Source of the DNA: Gemmatimonadota bacterium
GTDB lineage: Bacteria; Gemmatimonadota; Gemmatimonadetes; Longimicrobiales; Gaopeijiaceae
Assembly (NCBI GenBank): GCA_013043565.1
Contig: JABDNZ010000465.1
Location: forward strand, 1 to 44,106
DNA length: 44,106 bases
Reading direction: 5' to 3'
The notes beneath the pieces are model-generated. The model searched no databases and had not been told where the DNA came from. It worked only from the letters and a program-made list of their open reading frames with translations. Positions 1 through 9,495 of the stretch are shown in pieces; position 1 is the first letter of the stretch, and every line of letters begins with the position of its first letter. Made by a program: the position numbers and the translations under genes.

Positions 1-163
1 CCTGTCGGTAGTGGCATGGATCGGTGACAACATCCAGGATTTCCCGGGACTCACGCAGGAGGTGCGGGACGACCCAGCCGGGTTCTCGGCTTTCGGGCAT
101 TCGTTCTTCGTCATCCCGAACCCCATGTACGGCTCCTGGGAGCGTAACGAGAGCCGCTAAGAG

Positions 164-565
164 TCAGACTGTGGGGCAGGAAACCCCGAGGGTTCCGGCA
201 GTCTGCGCCAACCGCCGGTCGGTTGTGACGAGGTCGGCGCCCAGGTCTTCGGCCAGGGCTATGTAGGCAGCGTCGTAGGGCGACAGGACGTCCCGAAGCT
301 GAAAACACCGGGGCAGGAGTCTTTGATGGCCGTGCCGGCTCAAAGGTAGATCCAGATAATGGCGGATTGCCTTCTCGGTCCGTGAGACGGTTGCAAGGTT
401 GCGCCGGAGGATCGTCCGGAGGGCCGACACGACCTCGAGGTCGCAAAGGGCAGGGACGTGGAGATCCGCCTCCGGATCGGTGAGGTCCTGGTTCAAGGGC
501 CTTGCCCGGGGCGTCCGAAGCAGAAGATCCACTAGGGCCGAGGCGTCGACTACAAGAAGTCTCAT
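164..565 (-). CDS. PIN-domain ribonuclease toxin, VapC/FitB-like
   Basis: MRLLVVDASALVDLLL start; conserved PIN acidic residues (VDASA, CDLEV, SPYDAAYIALAEDLGADLVTTDRRL); directly downstream of an RHH antitoxin-like ORF. Confidence 0.9.
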   Translation of the reverse strand: MRLLVVDASALVDLLLRTPRARPLNQDLTDPEADLHVPALCDLEVVSALRTILRRNLATVSRTEKAIRHYLDLPLSRHGHQRLLPRCFQLRDVLSPYDAAYIALAEDLGADLVTTDRRLAQTAGTLGVSCPTV

Positions 566-570
566 CAGCC

Positions 571-801
571 CTACCGCTCCATCCGCCCCTCCCGGATGAG
601 CTCGGCGGCTGTGACCTCTAGCTCTACCGGCTCGCTAGACAGAATCCTCCGGAACACCTCCCTTCGATCCGGCCGGGCCACCTCCCGTTCCAGGATCTCC
701 TGGATGTAATCCGTCAGGGTCTGACCCCTAGCCCTGGCTCGGAGCACAAGCTCCTTGTGCAAGCCGTCCGGCACGTTTCTGACCTGAATCATCTTCGACA
801 T
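571..801 (-). CDS. FitA/VapB-like ribbon-helix-helix antitoxin
   Basis: MSKMIQVRNVPDGLHKELVLRARARGQTLTDYIQEILEREVARP matches the FitA-like RHH pattern (IQVRNVP..LH..L..RA...G.SL..Y). Start re-assigned to 801; the upstream part of ORF 571..1023 looks non-coding. Confidence 0.85.
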   Translation of the reverse strand: MSKMIQVRNVPDGLHKELVLRARARGQTLTDYIQEILEREVARPDRREVFRRILSSEPVELEVTAAELIREGRMER

Positions 802-813
802 ACTCCAGGGTAG

Positions 814-834
814 GCACATGTGAAGCACATGTGC
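814..834. promoter_or_regulatory. Candidate toxin-antitoxin operator: two tandem palindromes
   Basis: GCACATGTG-AA-GCACATGTGC: CACATGTG at 815-822 and GCACATGTGC at 825-834, centres 11 bp apart, just upstream of the antitoxin start at 801. Confidence 0.6.
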
Positions 835-1009
835 AAGAGTGGCCCATGGCCTCTCATTCCGGGCAAGCCTCTGGACACCCCGAATCTGCCTGAAAAAGGG
901 GGCCGCGACATGGCCAAAGAGGACCTCTTCGCTTGCCTCCGGAATCGTTCGCGGCCAGAGTACATCGTCGTGTCCGCCTTCTCGGACTTTCAACCCGGGT
1001 TGTTTCATC

Positions 1010-2557
1010 ATGCTCGAGCCCAAGCAGGGCCTCGTTCAACCCGAACGGGGGCCGGTACCCCTGGGGGTCTGGCTCATCGCCGCCCTTTTCCTGGTTCTCC
1101 ACCTCCTGCCCCGCCCCGGGTACGGATTCCACCGGGACGAACTCCTCTACCTGGCCATGGCCGATCACCTGGAACTGCTCCGTATGCAGTTTCCGCCCCT
1201 GATCGCGGTGCTGGGGCGTCTGGCGAAGGCCCTTCCCCTCGACACCCTCGCTGCTATCCACCTCCTGGCGGGGTTGGCCGGGACGGCGGTCCTGGGCCTT
1301 GGTGTAGCCATCACCCGTCGCATGGGAGGCGGCCGCGAAGCCCAGATCCTCGCGGCGTTGGCCCTGGCGGTGGGCCCCTTCGCCCTCCGGACGGGGGCCC
1401 TCTTCCAACCGGTGGTGTTCGAAGTGCTCTGGTGGAGCTTGGCCGCCCTGGCGTTTGTCGCGCTCCTGGACGAAGGAGACCGGCGCTGGTGGATCGTGTT
1501 CGGGGTAGCAGCCGGGCTCGGTGGGCTCACGAAGTTCAGCGCGGCCATCTTCGGCGTGGCCATGGCCCTGGGGGTCATGGCGTCCCCTCTTCGGCGGGAC
1601 CTTCGCAGCCGTTGGCCCTGGATCGCCGTCCTGGTAGGCGGCCTGGTCGCGTTGCCGTCAATCCTGGGACAGCTCCACTGGGATTGGCCTTTCCTCGCCC
1701 AGCAGCAGGTGCTCAGGGAAACCCAATTGGACCGGGTCACCCCCGGAGCGTTCCTCACGGGGCAGCTGTTCCTAACAGGCGCCGGAGCCCCCCTCCTCCT
1801 GGCGGGCGCCATCGGCCTGTTCGCCTCTCGATCTCTCCGCCGCTTCAGAGCCCTGGGGACAGCCGCCCTGGCCGCGCTCCTCTTCCTCCTCCTCCTTCGG
1901 GGAAAGGAGTACTACTTCGGCCCCATGCATCCCGCTCTCCTGGCCGCCGGAAGCGTCATGGCCGGAAGCTGGCTCGCGAGCCGTCGGCGCGCCTGGTGGG
2001 GCGCCCTGACCTGGGCGGTGGCAGGAGGAGCGCTCCTGTTGCCCATGGGGATCCCGCTCCTGTCGCCACCGACCATGGCGCGCTACTCCGAAGCCCTCGG
2101 CCAAACTCGGGCCGTGACCACCAACCGGGGGACGGTGCTGCCCCTACCTCAGGACTACGCCGACATGCTCGGCTGGAGGGAGCAGGCCGCCGAGGTCGCC
2201 CGGGTCTACCACGCGCTTCCGGAGTCGGAGCGGGGCGGCGCGGTCATCCTGGGTGGGAACTACGGAAGGGCTGGCGCTCTGGCCCTGTACCACCGGGACT
2301 TCGACTTGCCCTACCCGGTGAGCCGGCATGGAGACTTCTGGGCGTGGGGGCCCGGAAACGAAGAACCCAGCGTGCTCATTATCGTGGGTGGCAGCGTGGA
2401 GGAGCTCTCGCCTCTCTTCGAGGACGTGGTGGAAGGGGGGCGGGTTTCCAACCCCCTCGGTGTGGAAGAAGAGCAGGACGTCGGCATCCACCTGTGCAGG
2501 AGTCCCCGAGAGCCCCTCCTGGAGCTCTGGCAGCGCCTCGGACCGGTTTGGGGGTAG
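1010..2557 (+). CDS. Membrane glycosyltransferase, ArnT/PMT-like (GT39/GT83 type)
   Basis: Many hydrophobic helices; N-terminal GYGFHRDELLYLAMADHL (acidic loop after TM1) and PPLIAVLGRLA pattern typical of this class. Start re-assigned to ATG 1010. Confidence 0.75.
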   Translation: MLEPKQGLVQPERGPVPLGVWLIAALFLVLHLLPRPGYGFHRDELLYLAMADHLELLRMQFPPLIAVLGRLAKALPLDTLAAIHLLAGLAGTAVLGLGVAITRRMGGGREAQILAALALAVGPFALRTGALFQPVVFEVLWWSLAALAFVALLDEGDRRWWIVFGVAAGLGGLTKFSAAIFGVAMALGVMASPLRRDLRSRWPWIAVLVGGLVALPSILGQLHWDWPFLAQQQVLRETQLDRVTPGAFLTGQLFLTGAGAPLLLAGAIGLFASRSLRRFRALGTAALAALLFLLLLRGKEYYFGPMHPALLAAGSVMAGSWLASRRRAWWGALTWAVAGGALLLPMGIPLLSPPTMARYSEALGQTRAVTTNRGTVLPLPQDYADMLGWREQAAEVARVYHALPESERGGAVILGGNYGRAGALALYHRDFDLPYPVSRHGDFWAWGPGNEEPSVLIIVGGSVEELSPLFEDVVEGGRVSNPLGVEEEQDVGIHLCRSPREPLLELWQRLGPVWG

Positions 2558-2570
2558 AGGAGGGCGTGCC

Positions 2571-3959
2571 CTAACCCCCACCTCCCCTCACGAAACTTGC
2601 CTCGACCAGCCCCGCCACGGATCCGTCGTCATTCCTCACCGGGACAAACGTCTCCATAGCGTCCTCCATGTGGAGGGTGCCGTCGCTCTGCAGGTAGAGC
2701 TTGAAGGTCCCTTGAAATGGGTCGTGCACCACCAGGTGGCCGTCCCCCAGCGACACCCTGATCGTGGTCTCGGCCTCCTCTCCCAGCGGCGCAGGCGGAT
2801 AGGGCCACTCCCCAGCGAACTCGGCAAGCTCGCCGTGGGGAGCCGACGTGATCAGGGGGTCCGGCATCACCTCCAGGGGCGTTAGCGCCGGGTTTTCGGT
2901 CGGGGTGCCGGTGCGGGCGGCCAAAACCTCCGCGATCAGGTCGAGGAGCGCCGGCATGGGGGTCCCTTCCCCTTCGTACGTGTTGGCTCGGTTCACGATG
3001 ACCATGTCCGATTTGGGGAGCACGGCGATCATCTGGTTTCCAACGCCCTGGGCCGAATACATGCCATGGTCCCGGAAGGGAGATTGCAGGAGGATCCACC
3101 AGTAGAAGCCATAGCCAAACACGTCGTTGTCTATGGAATAGAGGGCGCTGCTCCGGTTCACCCAGTGCTCCGAAAGGACCCTTTCGTCGTCCCATGTCCC
3201 GTGGCGGGCGAAGAGGAGTCCGAAACGGGCCGCGTCCCGGGCAGACAACCGGAAGGGGTAGGCCGGGTACCGAGACTTGTCCAACTCGTAGTGGTAGTAG
3301 CCGTCGGAAACCCGCCAATCCTCCATCTGAAGGGGGCCGGCGAAATGCTCGTCGTAGGCTTCGAAAACGTCCGCCCCCGTCAGTTGCATCAGGATGGTAG
3401 CGGAGGTGTTGAAGTCCCAGTTGTTGTATGCGAAATAGCGGCCTGGGCCCTCGCTTCCCCTGGGTCTGGAATCGGTGCGGCCGGCATAGGCAGCCGGGTG
3501 GAACACCCCCGACCGAGCCTTGAGCAGGTCCAGGATCCGGGCCTGGCGTTCAGACTCCAGAAGGGGATCGGGCCAGTCGTCGATCCCCAGATTCTCCAGA
3601 GTCATGTTCAAGTCGATGTCCCCTCGGTCCCAGTAGATGCCATAGAGGGCCGAGAGAAAGCTCTTCCGCACCGAATGACACATGAAGCGCCGGCCCACGT
3701 CACCCCAGGCAGCCACCACGGCACCGTCGGCGATGACCATGAAGGCCGAAGACGGCATGGACTCCCAAGTCGTTCGGGCCGCTTCCAACCTGACCGGGTC
3801 GAACCCAGCCTCCTGGACGTTGACAAATCGCTCCCATCCATCGCCGGGAAACCTTAGCTCGGCGGCCTGGCCCGAAACCGCAACGGGCACGGAAAGGAGG
3901 AGGAGCAGTACCCACAATAGAGGCAACGGTCGCCGCGCCAGCTCTCTCTCGGAACGCAT
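2571..3959 (-). CDS. Serine hydrolase, beta-lactamase/class C family, secreted
   Basis: Signal peptide; SxxK-like SVRKSFLSALYG; YNN-like FAYNNWDFNTSATIL; class C fold pattern. Confidence 0.85.
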   Translation of the reverse strand: MRSERELARRPLPLLWVLLLLLSVPVAVSGQAAELRFPGDGWERFVNVQEAGFDPVRLEAARTTWESMPSSAFMVIADGAVVAAWGDVGRRFMCHSVRKSFLSALYGIYWDRGDIDLNMTLENLGIDDWPDPLLESERQARILDLLKARSGVFHPAAYAGRTDSRPRGSEGPGRYFAYNNWDFNTSATILMQLTGADVFEAYDEHFAGPLQMEDWRVSDGYYHYELDKSRYPAYPFRLSARDAARFGLLFARHGTWDDERVLSEHWVNRSSALYSIDNDVFGYGFYWWILLQSPFRDHGMYSAQGVGNQMIAVLPKSDMVIVNRANTYEGEGTPMPALLDLIAEVLAARTGTPTENPALTPLEVMPDPLITSAPHGELAEFAGEWPYPPAPLGEEAETTIRVSLGDGHLVVHDPFQGTFKLYLQSDGTLHMEDAMETFVPVRNDDGSVAGLVEASFVRGGGG

Positions 3960-4037
3960 AGGTCACTCCTTGGAGGACGAAAGCACTGGAGTTGGGTGGT
4001 TGGACCGGATAATAGGGTCTGGGCCCGAAAAGAAGGA

Positions 4038-4051
4038 GGGGCGCCGGCCCC
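4038..4051 (-). terminator. Possible weak rho-independent terminator downstream of the HTH gene
   Basis: On the minus strand GGGGC-CGGC-GCCCC is followed by TCCTTCTTTTC. Confidence 0.35.
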
Positions 4052-4066
4052 GGCTCCAGGAAGCCT

Positions 4067-4561
4067 CTAGTTCGCCGAGGGGGCCAGATCCGAAGATGGT
4101 CGTAGCGGCTTAACCTCGAAGTCGACCTCCCTTCCGAGGATATGGAGGAGGGCAACCAACTGGCCCACGGACTTTCCGTAGTAGGTCGGATCCAAGAGGC
4201 GGTAGAACTGACTCGGTGAGGTCCCAAGACGTCGAATCATCTCCCTCTTGCTCAAACCGCTCTCCTCTGCCGCTTCCCTGGCCACCGAAGTGAGGCGGTA
4301 CAAGAGAATTCCGTTGAGGAGGTCAGGGTCCTGGTTGTACTCGAGCACGGCGTCGAGATGTACGGTGTCACCAGCCCCCGATTCCAGGTGGTAGGTGAAG
4401 GCTTCGTTTCCCGTATCCGGATCCGGGTAGACCTCTCGCACTCGGTCCGTCCTGGTAGGCCGAGCGACGAGCTTCGCAAACGGATATGCGTACTCCCCCT
4501 CGGATGTGCTTAACTCGAATGTCCCTTTTCGGTTGTTTGCCCTTACCGCGAGGATCTTCAA
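4067..4561 (-). CDS. HTH (XRE-like) DNA-binding protein, antitoxin-like regulator
   Basis: C-terminal SGLSKREMIRRLGTSPSQFYRLLDPTYYGKSVGQLVALLHILG is a helix-turn-helix. TTG start at 4561 (LKILAVRANN) proposed because a GGAGGGAG purine tract precedes it; ATG 4648 is the alternative. Confidence 0.65.
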   Translation of the reverse strand: MKILAVRANNRKGTFELSTSEGEYAYPFAKLVARPTRTDRVREVYPDPDTGNEAFTYHLESGAGDTVHLDAVLEYNQDPDLLNGILLYRLTSVAREAAEESGLSKREMIRRLGTSPSQFYRLLDPTYYGKSVGQLVALLHILGREVDFEVKPLRPSSDLAPSAN

Positions 4562-4656
4562 AGCAGACCTTCTCCCTCCAAGTCCTCGATGAGCTTCTTG
4601 AGACGGCGGGAGGGGCGTCCCTTCACCGCCTCTTTTGACCTTCCCCATCTAACTAG

Positions 4657-4670
4657 TACCAATATTGGTA
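4657..4670. promoter_or_regulatory. 14-bp perfect palindrome, candidate autoregulatory operator
   Basis: TACCAATATTGGTA, upstream of the HTH gene. Confidence 0.5.
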
Positions 4671-4811
4671 ACACTTATCAAGAAGGACCGACGCGGGAAT
4701 TCAGGCCGAGAAGGTTCTGACTAAGGATGGGCGGGAGCATGGGTGGATGGGACCTCAGATGCGCAGACAGGCACCCTACCTTAGACTGACCCAAACACCC
4801 GACCCCTCTTC

Positions 4812-6149
4812 ATGCCCCGGGGAGCCCTGATGCGCACGGTTGTGACCCGAAGTCCCGTTTTTGCCCTGGCCCTGTCCCTCGTTCTGGTCGGAACGGGGTG
4901 CGAGCCGTCCTCCACCGCCAGCGTGTCCCTCCGGAACCTGGCACCCGCTACGCCGGAGGACGTGGGAATGTCATCGGAGCGCCTCACGCTCCTGCACGAC
5001 GCCATGCAAGGCCTCGTGGACGAGGGCCGTTTGGCGGGGATCACGACGATGATCGCCCGGAGCGGCCGGATCGCGGATTTCCAGACCTACGGTTTTCGGG
5101 ACATGGCGGCGGGCGATTCCATGACCGAGGACGCCATCTTCCGCATCTTCTCCATGTCGAAGCCCATCACGGGCGTCGCCCTGATGATGCTGCACGAGGA
5201 GGGGAAGTTCCGCCTGAGCGATCCGGTCAGACGGTACATCCCAGAGCTCGCCGACATGATGGTGGCCGCCAGTTGGGGCCCCGACGGTCCGGTGCTGGAA
5301 GACGCGGATCGACCCATGACGATCCGGGACCTCATGACCCACACGGCGGGTTTGGCCTACGGTATCGGCGACCCCCATCCGGCGGATCGGCTGTACGCCA
5401 GGAGTGGGGTCCTGGACATGTCGGGAACGCTCGAGGACATGATCGACAAGCTGGCCGGCCTCCCCCTGCGCTTTCAGCCCGGAACCCAGTGGTCCTACAG
5501 CATCTCCGTGGACGTCCAGGGCTACCTGGTGGAGGTCCTTTCGGGCCAACCGTTCGACGAGTTTCTCCAGGAGCGGGTCTTCGATCCCCTGGGGATGGAG
5601 GACACCGGCTTTCACGTTCCGGCCGAAAGCCACGGCCGTTTTGCCCAGGTCTATTTCTACGATGACGAGGGGAACCTCACGCCTCCGCCGGAGAGCGACA
5701 ACGCCATCGTCTCCATGCAGTTCCTCGAGCCAGCCACGTTTTTCTCAGGCGGTGGTGGACTGGTCTCGACGACCATGGACTACATGCGCTTCTGTCAGAT
5801 GCTTTTGAACGGAGGGGAGCTCGACGGGGTGCGACTCCTCTCCCCGACCACGGTGGACATGATCCGCACAAATCACCTTCCCCGAGAGATGGGGGAGTAT
5901 GCGCCGGGGCAGGGCTTCGGGTTGGACTTCAGCGTCGTCCTGGACCCGGTCGAGGCCGGGTCTGTGTCAGGCGGTGAGTATTTCTGGGGAGGAGCGGCTG
6001 GAACCTGGTTCTGGATCGACCCGGTTGAGGATCTGATTTTTGTTGGGATGATCCAGCAGTTCGGAGGCCGAGTGCCCGACGTTCGGTCCCTGTCACGGCA
6101 ACTCACTTATGCAGCCATCACGGAGTCCCGAGGACAGAACCATGAGTGA
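4812..6149 (+). CDS. Serine hydrolase (beta-lactamase class C/esterase-like), lipoprotein
   Basis: Lipobox-like LVLVGTGC; SMSK (FRIFSMSKPITGVAL); YSI (WSYSISVDVQGYLVE); class C-like C-terminus. Confidence 0.88.
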   Translation: MPRGALMRTVVTRSPVFALALSLVLVGTGCEPSSTASVSLRNLAPATPEDVGMSSERLTLLHDAMQGLVDEGRLAGITTMIARSGRIADFQTYGFRDMAAGDSMTEDAIFRIFSMSKPITGVALMMLHEEGKFRLSDPVRRYIPELADMMVAASWGPDGPVLEDADRPMTIRDLMTHTAGLAYGIGDPHPADRLYARSGVLDMSGTLEDMIDKLAGLPLRFQPGTQWSYSISVDVQGYLVEVLSGQPFDEFLQERVFDPLGMEDTGFHVPAESHGRFAQVYFYDDEGNLTPPPESDNAIVSMQFLEPATFFSGGGGLVSTTMDYMRFCQMLLNGGELDGVRLLSPTTVDMIRTNHLPREMGEYAPGQGFGLDFSVVLDPVEAGSVSGGEYFWGGAAGTWFWIDPVEDLIFVGMIQQFGGRVPDVRSLSRQLTYAAITESRGQNHE

Positions 6150-7251
6150 CGAGAAGAAGAGCGAAGGATCCGACCGAATCACCCGCAGGGGGTTTGTCAC
6201 CCATGCCGCCGCCGCAGGCGTCGGCGGAGGATTGGTGCACATAGTGGGAGGGAAGCCCGGTGGCCTGCGGGCTGAACCGGCGCCGACCTCGGCCGGCGGG
6301 GTTGAGGGCGCATCCGGGGAGTCTCGGGCGACGGCAGAGATCCCCAGGAGGCCTTTCGGAAACACCGGGACCGATATCCCAATCGTCGGCCTTGGCGCCG
6401 GGAGCCGCTTCTACGGCTCGACCCCCGACGACGAAAGCGCGGCCGAGCTCATTCGTGCTGCCATCGATCGAGGCGTCGCCTTTGTGGAGACCGGTGCCAA
6501 CTACGGCCCCGACGGACTATCGGAGAAGCGCATCGGCCTGGCCATGAAGACTCATCGTGAAGGGGTCTTCCTGGAGACCAAGGTCGACGAGCGGGGCTAC
6601 GACGGGGCCATGCGGGAGATGGAGCGGAGCCTGACTCGGATGAATACGGACCGTCTGGACCTGGTGCTTCATCACCTTCTCTCCAGTGAAGAGATGGTGG
6701 CGGAAGTGGCGGCCCCGAACGGGGCGGAAAAGGCGATCCGGCAGATGATGGACCAGGGTGTGGTAAAGCACCGGGGGTTCTCAGCCCATCTTCCCTCCGT
6801 GGCCCTGGCGGGAATCGAACGCCTCGACCCCCAGGCCATCCAGCTTCCCATCAACGCGGTACGGGTACCTGACTTCGAAGCCGAGGTGGTTCCCGCGGCT
6901 GCCGAGGCCGGCATCGCCATCATCGCCATGAAGACCTGCGGGAACGGGTTCTTCTTTCCGGCAAATGCCACGACCCCCGACCGCATCGAGCGGTACGGCC
7001 CGCCCCCGGGTGCCTGGGACCGTTGGGACCTGCCGACCTGGAACGACTACATCCACTACGTGCTGTCCCTGCCGGTGAGCACGGCCACTATCGGCATCGA
7101 CTCGTTCTTCACCCTGGAGGGGGTGGTGGCGGCCGCCTCCTCTTATGAGCCCCTGTCTCCGAACCGCATGGCTTCCATCCACGAAAGAGCACAGATCTTC
7201 TCGAGCACGGGATACTGGATACCCAGGGACGCCCGGCGGGGGGACGGATGA
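6142..7251 (+). CDS. Tat-exported aldo/keto reductase
   Basis: Twin-arginine leader ITRRGFVTHAAAAGVGGG; AKR barrel pattern (FGNTGTDIPIVGLGAGSRFYG, VETGANYGPDGLSEKRIGLAMK). Overlaps the previous stop. Confidence 0.85.
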   Translation: MSDEKKSEGSDRITRRGFVTHAAAAGVGGGLVHIVGGKPGGLRAEPAPTSAGGVEGASGESRATAEIPRRPFGNTGTDIPIVGLGAGSRFYGSTPDDESAAELIRAAIDRGVAFVETGANYGPDGLSEKRIGLAMKTHREGVFLETKVDERGYDGAMREMERSLTRMNTDRLDLVLHHLLSSEEMVAEVAAPNGAEKAIRQMMDQGVVKHRGFSAHLPSVALAGIERLDPQAIQLPINAVRVPDFEAEVVPAAAEAGIAIIAMKTCGNGFFFPANATTPDRIERYGPPPGAWDRWDLPTWNDYIHYVLSLPVSTATIGIDSFFTLEGVVAAASSYEPLSPNRMASIHERAQIFSSTGYWIPRDARRGDG

Positions 7252-9167
7252 TGTCCGCCAAAGCCCCAATCGCCCTCCTCTCCGGTCTGATCCTCAGCGC
7301 GTTCCTCCTTGTTCTGGTTGGGTGCGAAGGAACGGGAGACGGCGCCCCTAGCGCTGCCGGAGGTGACCGGGATGGAGCCGCCACCAATCCAGCCGTTTCC
7401 TCCCTGATCGACGCTGCGCAGGCGGAGATCACCGTGGAGGCCATGGACGAAGAGCTGGATTCGATCGTCCAGTATGAACGGCTTTCGGGAGAACCGGGAG
7501 AGATCGCAGCCGTCGACTATCTGGTGAGGACCCTCCAAGCCGAAGGCATACAGGTGGCTGTGGACACCTTCCTCGCCTACATCAGCGATCCCGTCTCTGC
7601 CACCGTGGAGGTCCCGGGCACGGACCTGGCGCCCGAGGCCATCACCATCTCCGGGTCCGGAAACGTTCGGAACCTCCAGGCGCCGGTGGTGGACCTGGGC
7701 GGGCTGGGAGATCTCCCTCCGTACCTCACCGAAACCGGCGAGCGTTTGGTCCTGGACGCCGACGGCCCGGCGGGGTCGGCCGAGTATTCCACCGTGCCGG
7801 ACCTCCGGGGGCAGATCGCGTTGGTCACCGGCCAGCCTCGGCCCGGCCCGGTGGTCCAGCTGACCGAGATGGGCGCGGCAGGCGTCGTCTTCGTGAACCC
7901 TGAGGAGCGCCTGAACGACCTCACCGTCACTTCCGTCTGGGGCACGCCGTCTCTGAGGGACTTTCACAGGATCCCCACCCTACCGGTGGCCGAGATCAAG
8001 CGGAGCGACGGAGACCGCCTTCGGTCCATGATGGCGGAGGGTCCGGTGGAGATTCGCATGAGCACCGAGACCCGAACGGGCTGGAAGCCCCTCCACCTGG
8101 CGGCGGCCATCATCCCCGGTCCCGCCCCGGGTGGACCGTTCGTGCTGGCCGGCGGTCACCTGGACTCCTGGCACTTTGGCGGAACCGACAACGCTGGCGC
8201 CAACGTGGCCATGTTGGAGATGGCTCGGGCCTTTTCCCGACACCAGGACAGACTCCTGCGGGGGTTGGTGATCGCCTGGTGGCCAGGACACAGCAACGGG
8301 CGGTACGCAGGATCCACCTGGTACGTGGACCAGCACTTCGACGAGCTCCGGCGACGGGCCGTGGCCCACGTCAACTTCGAGGGCCTGGGACAGATCGATG
8401 CAAAACGGTTCGGAGCCTCCACGTCGGCATCCATGGCCGGGTTGGCTCGAACCGTGGTGATGGAGGGAACCGGCGAGTCCATCCCACCCAGTCCGCCGGG
8501 AAGGAACTCGGATCAGTCCTTCAACGGGGTCGGCCTCCCACTTCTCCAGATCAACCACTCCCGGTTGGCCGAGGACGGAGGATACTGGTGGTGGCATACG
8601 CCCGACGACACCCGGGACAAGGTGGACGCCACCGTTCTGAAGGTGGACGCAGACCTCTACGCCGGGGCCCTTGCTCGGCTCCTGGCCGAACCCGTGCTTC
8701 CGGTCGATCTCTCGGCGCCGGTGGAGCGGCTGGGCTCTCTCCTGGCGGACAGGCAGGAGATGGCCGGCGAGCAATTCGATCTGGGCGAAGCCATGGTCCG
8801 ACAAGCCGGGCTCCTGTCGGCAGTGGAACAGGTGGAGGAGGCTCTGGCCGAGGGCGCGTCGATCCCCGGTGCCGGCTCATCGGGCGGCGCTTCTCCGGAT
8901 CTGGACCTGGCGCTGGTCGCCATACTCCGTCCCATCCATCGGATCCTCTACACTGGACTGGGCCCCTATCACCCCGACCCGGCGGTCACGGTAGGATCTC
9001 TCCCCGGGCTGAACGCAGTGGACATGCTGGCCGAGAATCATCCCTCCACGGACCGCTTCCGCATGGCCCTAACGACCCTCCAGCGGGAGTACCCGCGGAT
9101 CCTGGAGGCCATCGATCGGGCAAGGGATGAGGCGGAGGGAGTGCTGAACGCGTTAGGGGGTGGGTAG
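7248..9167 (+). CDS. M28-family Zn peptidase with PA domain, lipoprotein
   Basis: Lipobox LVLVGC; VLAGGHLDSWHFGGTDNAGANVAMLEMAR and VNFEGLG; WHTPDDTRDKVD. Confidence 0.88.
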   Translation: MMSAKAPIALLSGLILSAFLLVLVGCEGTGDGAPSAAGGDRDGAATNPAVSSLIDAAQAEITVEAMDEELDSIVQYERLSGEPGEIAAVDYLVRTLQAEGIQVAVDTFLAYISDPVSATVEVPGTDLAPEAITISGSGNVRNLQAPVVDLGGLGDLPPYLTETGERLVLDADGPAGSAEYSTVPDLRGQIALVTGQPRPGPVVQLTEMGAAGVVFVNPEERLNDLTVTSVWGTPSLRDFHRIPTLPVAEIKRSDGDRLRSMMAEGPVEIRMSTETRTGWKPLHLAAAIIPGPAPGGPFVLAGGHLDSWHFGGTDNAGANVAMLEMARAFSRHQDRLLRGLVIAWWPGHSNGRYAGSTWYVDQHFDELRRRAVAHVNFEGLGQIDAKRFGASTSASMAGLARTVVMEGTGESIPPSPPGRNSDQSFNGVGLPLLQINHSRLAEDGGYWWWHTPDDTRDKVDATVLKVDADLYAGALARLLAEPVLPVDLSAPVERLGSLLADRQEMAGEQFDLGEAMVRQAGLLSAVEQVEEALAEGASIPGAGSSGGASPDLDLALVAILRPIHRILYTGLGPYHPDPAVTVGSLPGLNAVDMLAENHPSTDRFRMALTTLQREYPRILEAIDRARDEAEGVLNALGGG

Positions 9168-9265
9168 GCTCAAAAAGCCATCGATCCGCCCCTCAGCCAC
9201 CCCCAACCTTCTGGGCTAGGAGAGGCCCCACAACCAGGGGAGAGGGTGGTGCTCGCTCGATGGGA

Positions 9266-9295
9266 TGTGTAGTTTGTTGTGTGGAGGTTTACACA
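9266..9295. promoter_or_regulatory. Possible vapBC operator (imperfect)
   Basis: TGTGTA-N18-TACACA inverted repeat immediately upstream of and touching the vapB start codon. Confidence 0.35.
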
Positions 9296-9495
9296 TGGCA
9301 ACAAATCTCGACCTGGATCCGGAGCTCTTGAACCGAGCTCTGGCGGTCAGCGGAAAAGAAACGAAAAAGGCCGCGGTGACGCTGGCCCTGGAAGAGTTCA
9401 TCGCCCGCCGGGAGCAAAAGGAGATCCTCGAGCTCTTTCGGGCTCTCGACTGGGATCCGGATTTCGATTACAGGGCGGAAAGGTCCCGTTCGTGA
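9295..9495 (+). CDS. VapB-family antitoxin
   Basis: MATNLDLDPELLNRALAVSGKETKKAAVTLALEEFIARREQ matches the VapB pattern; SD GGAGG at 9283-9287. Confidence 0.85.
   Translation: MATNLDLDPELLNRALAVSGKETKKAAVTLALEEFIARREQKEILELFRALDWDPDFDYRAERSRS

Noticed and set aside
820-2574. 584-aa ORF overlapping the membrane glycosyltransferase in another frame
   Set aside because: Composition is Pro/Arg/Gly-rich as expected for off-frame reading of GC-rich DNA; the 1010..2557 frame has real TM helices and motifs.
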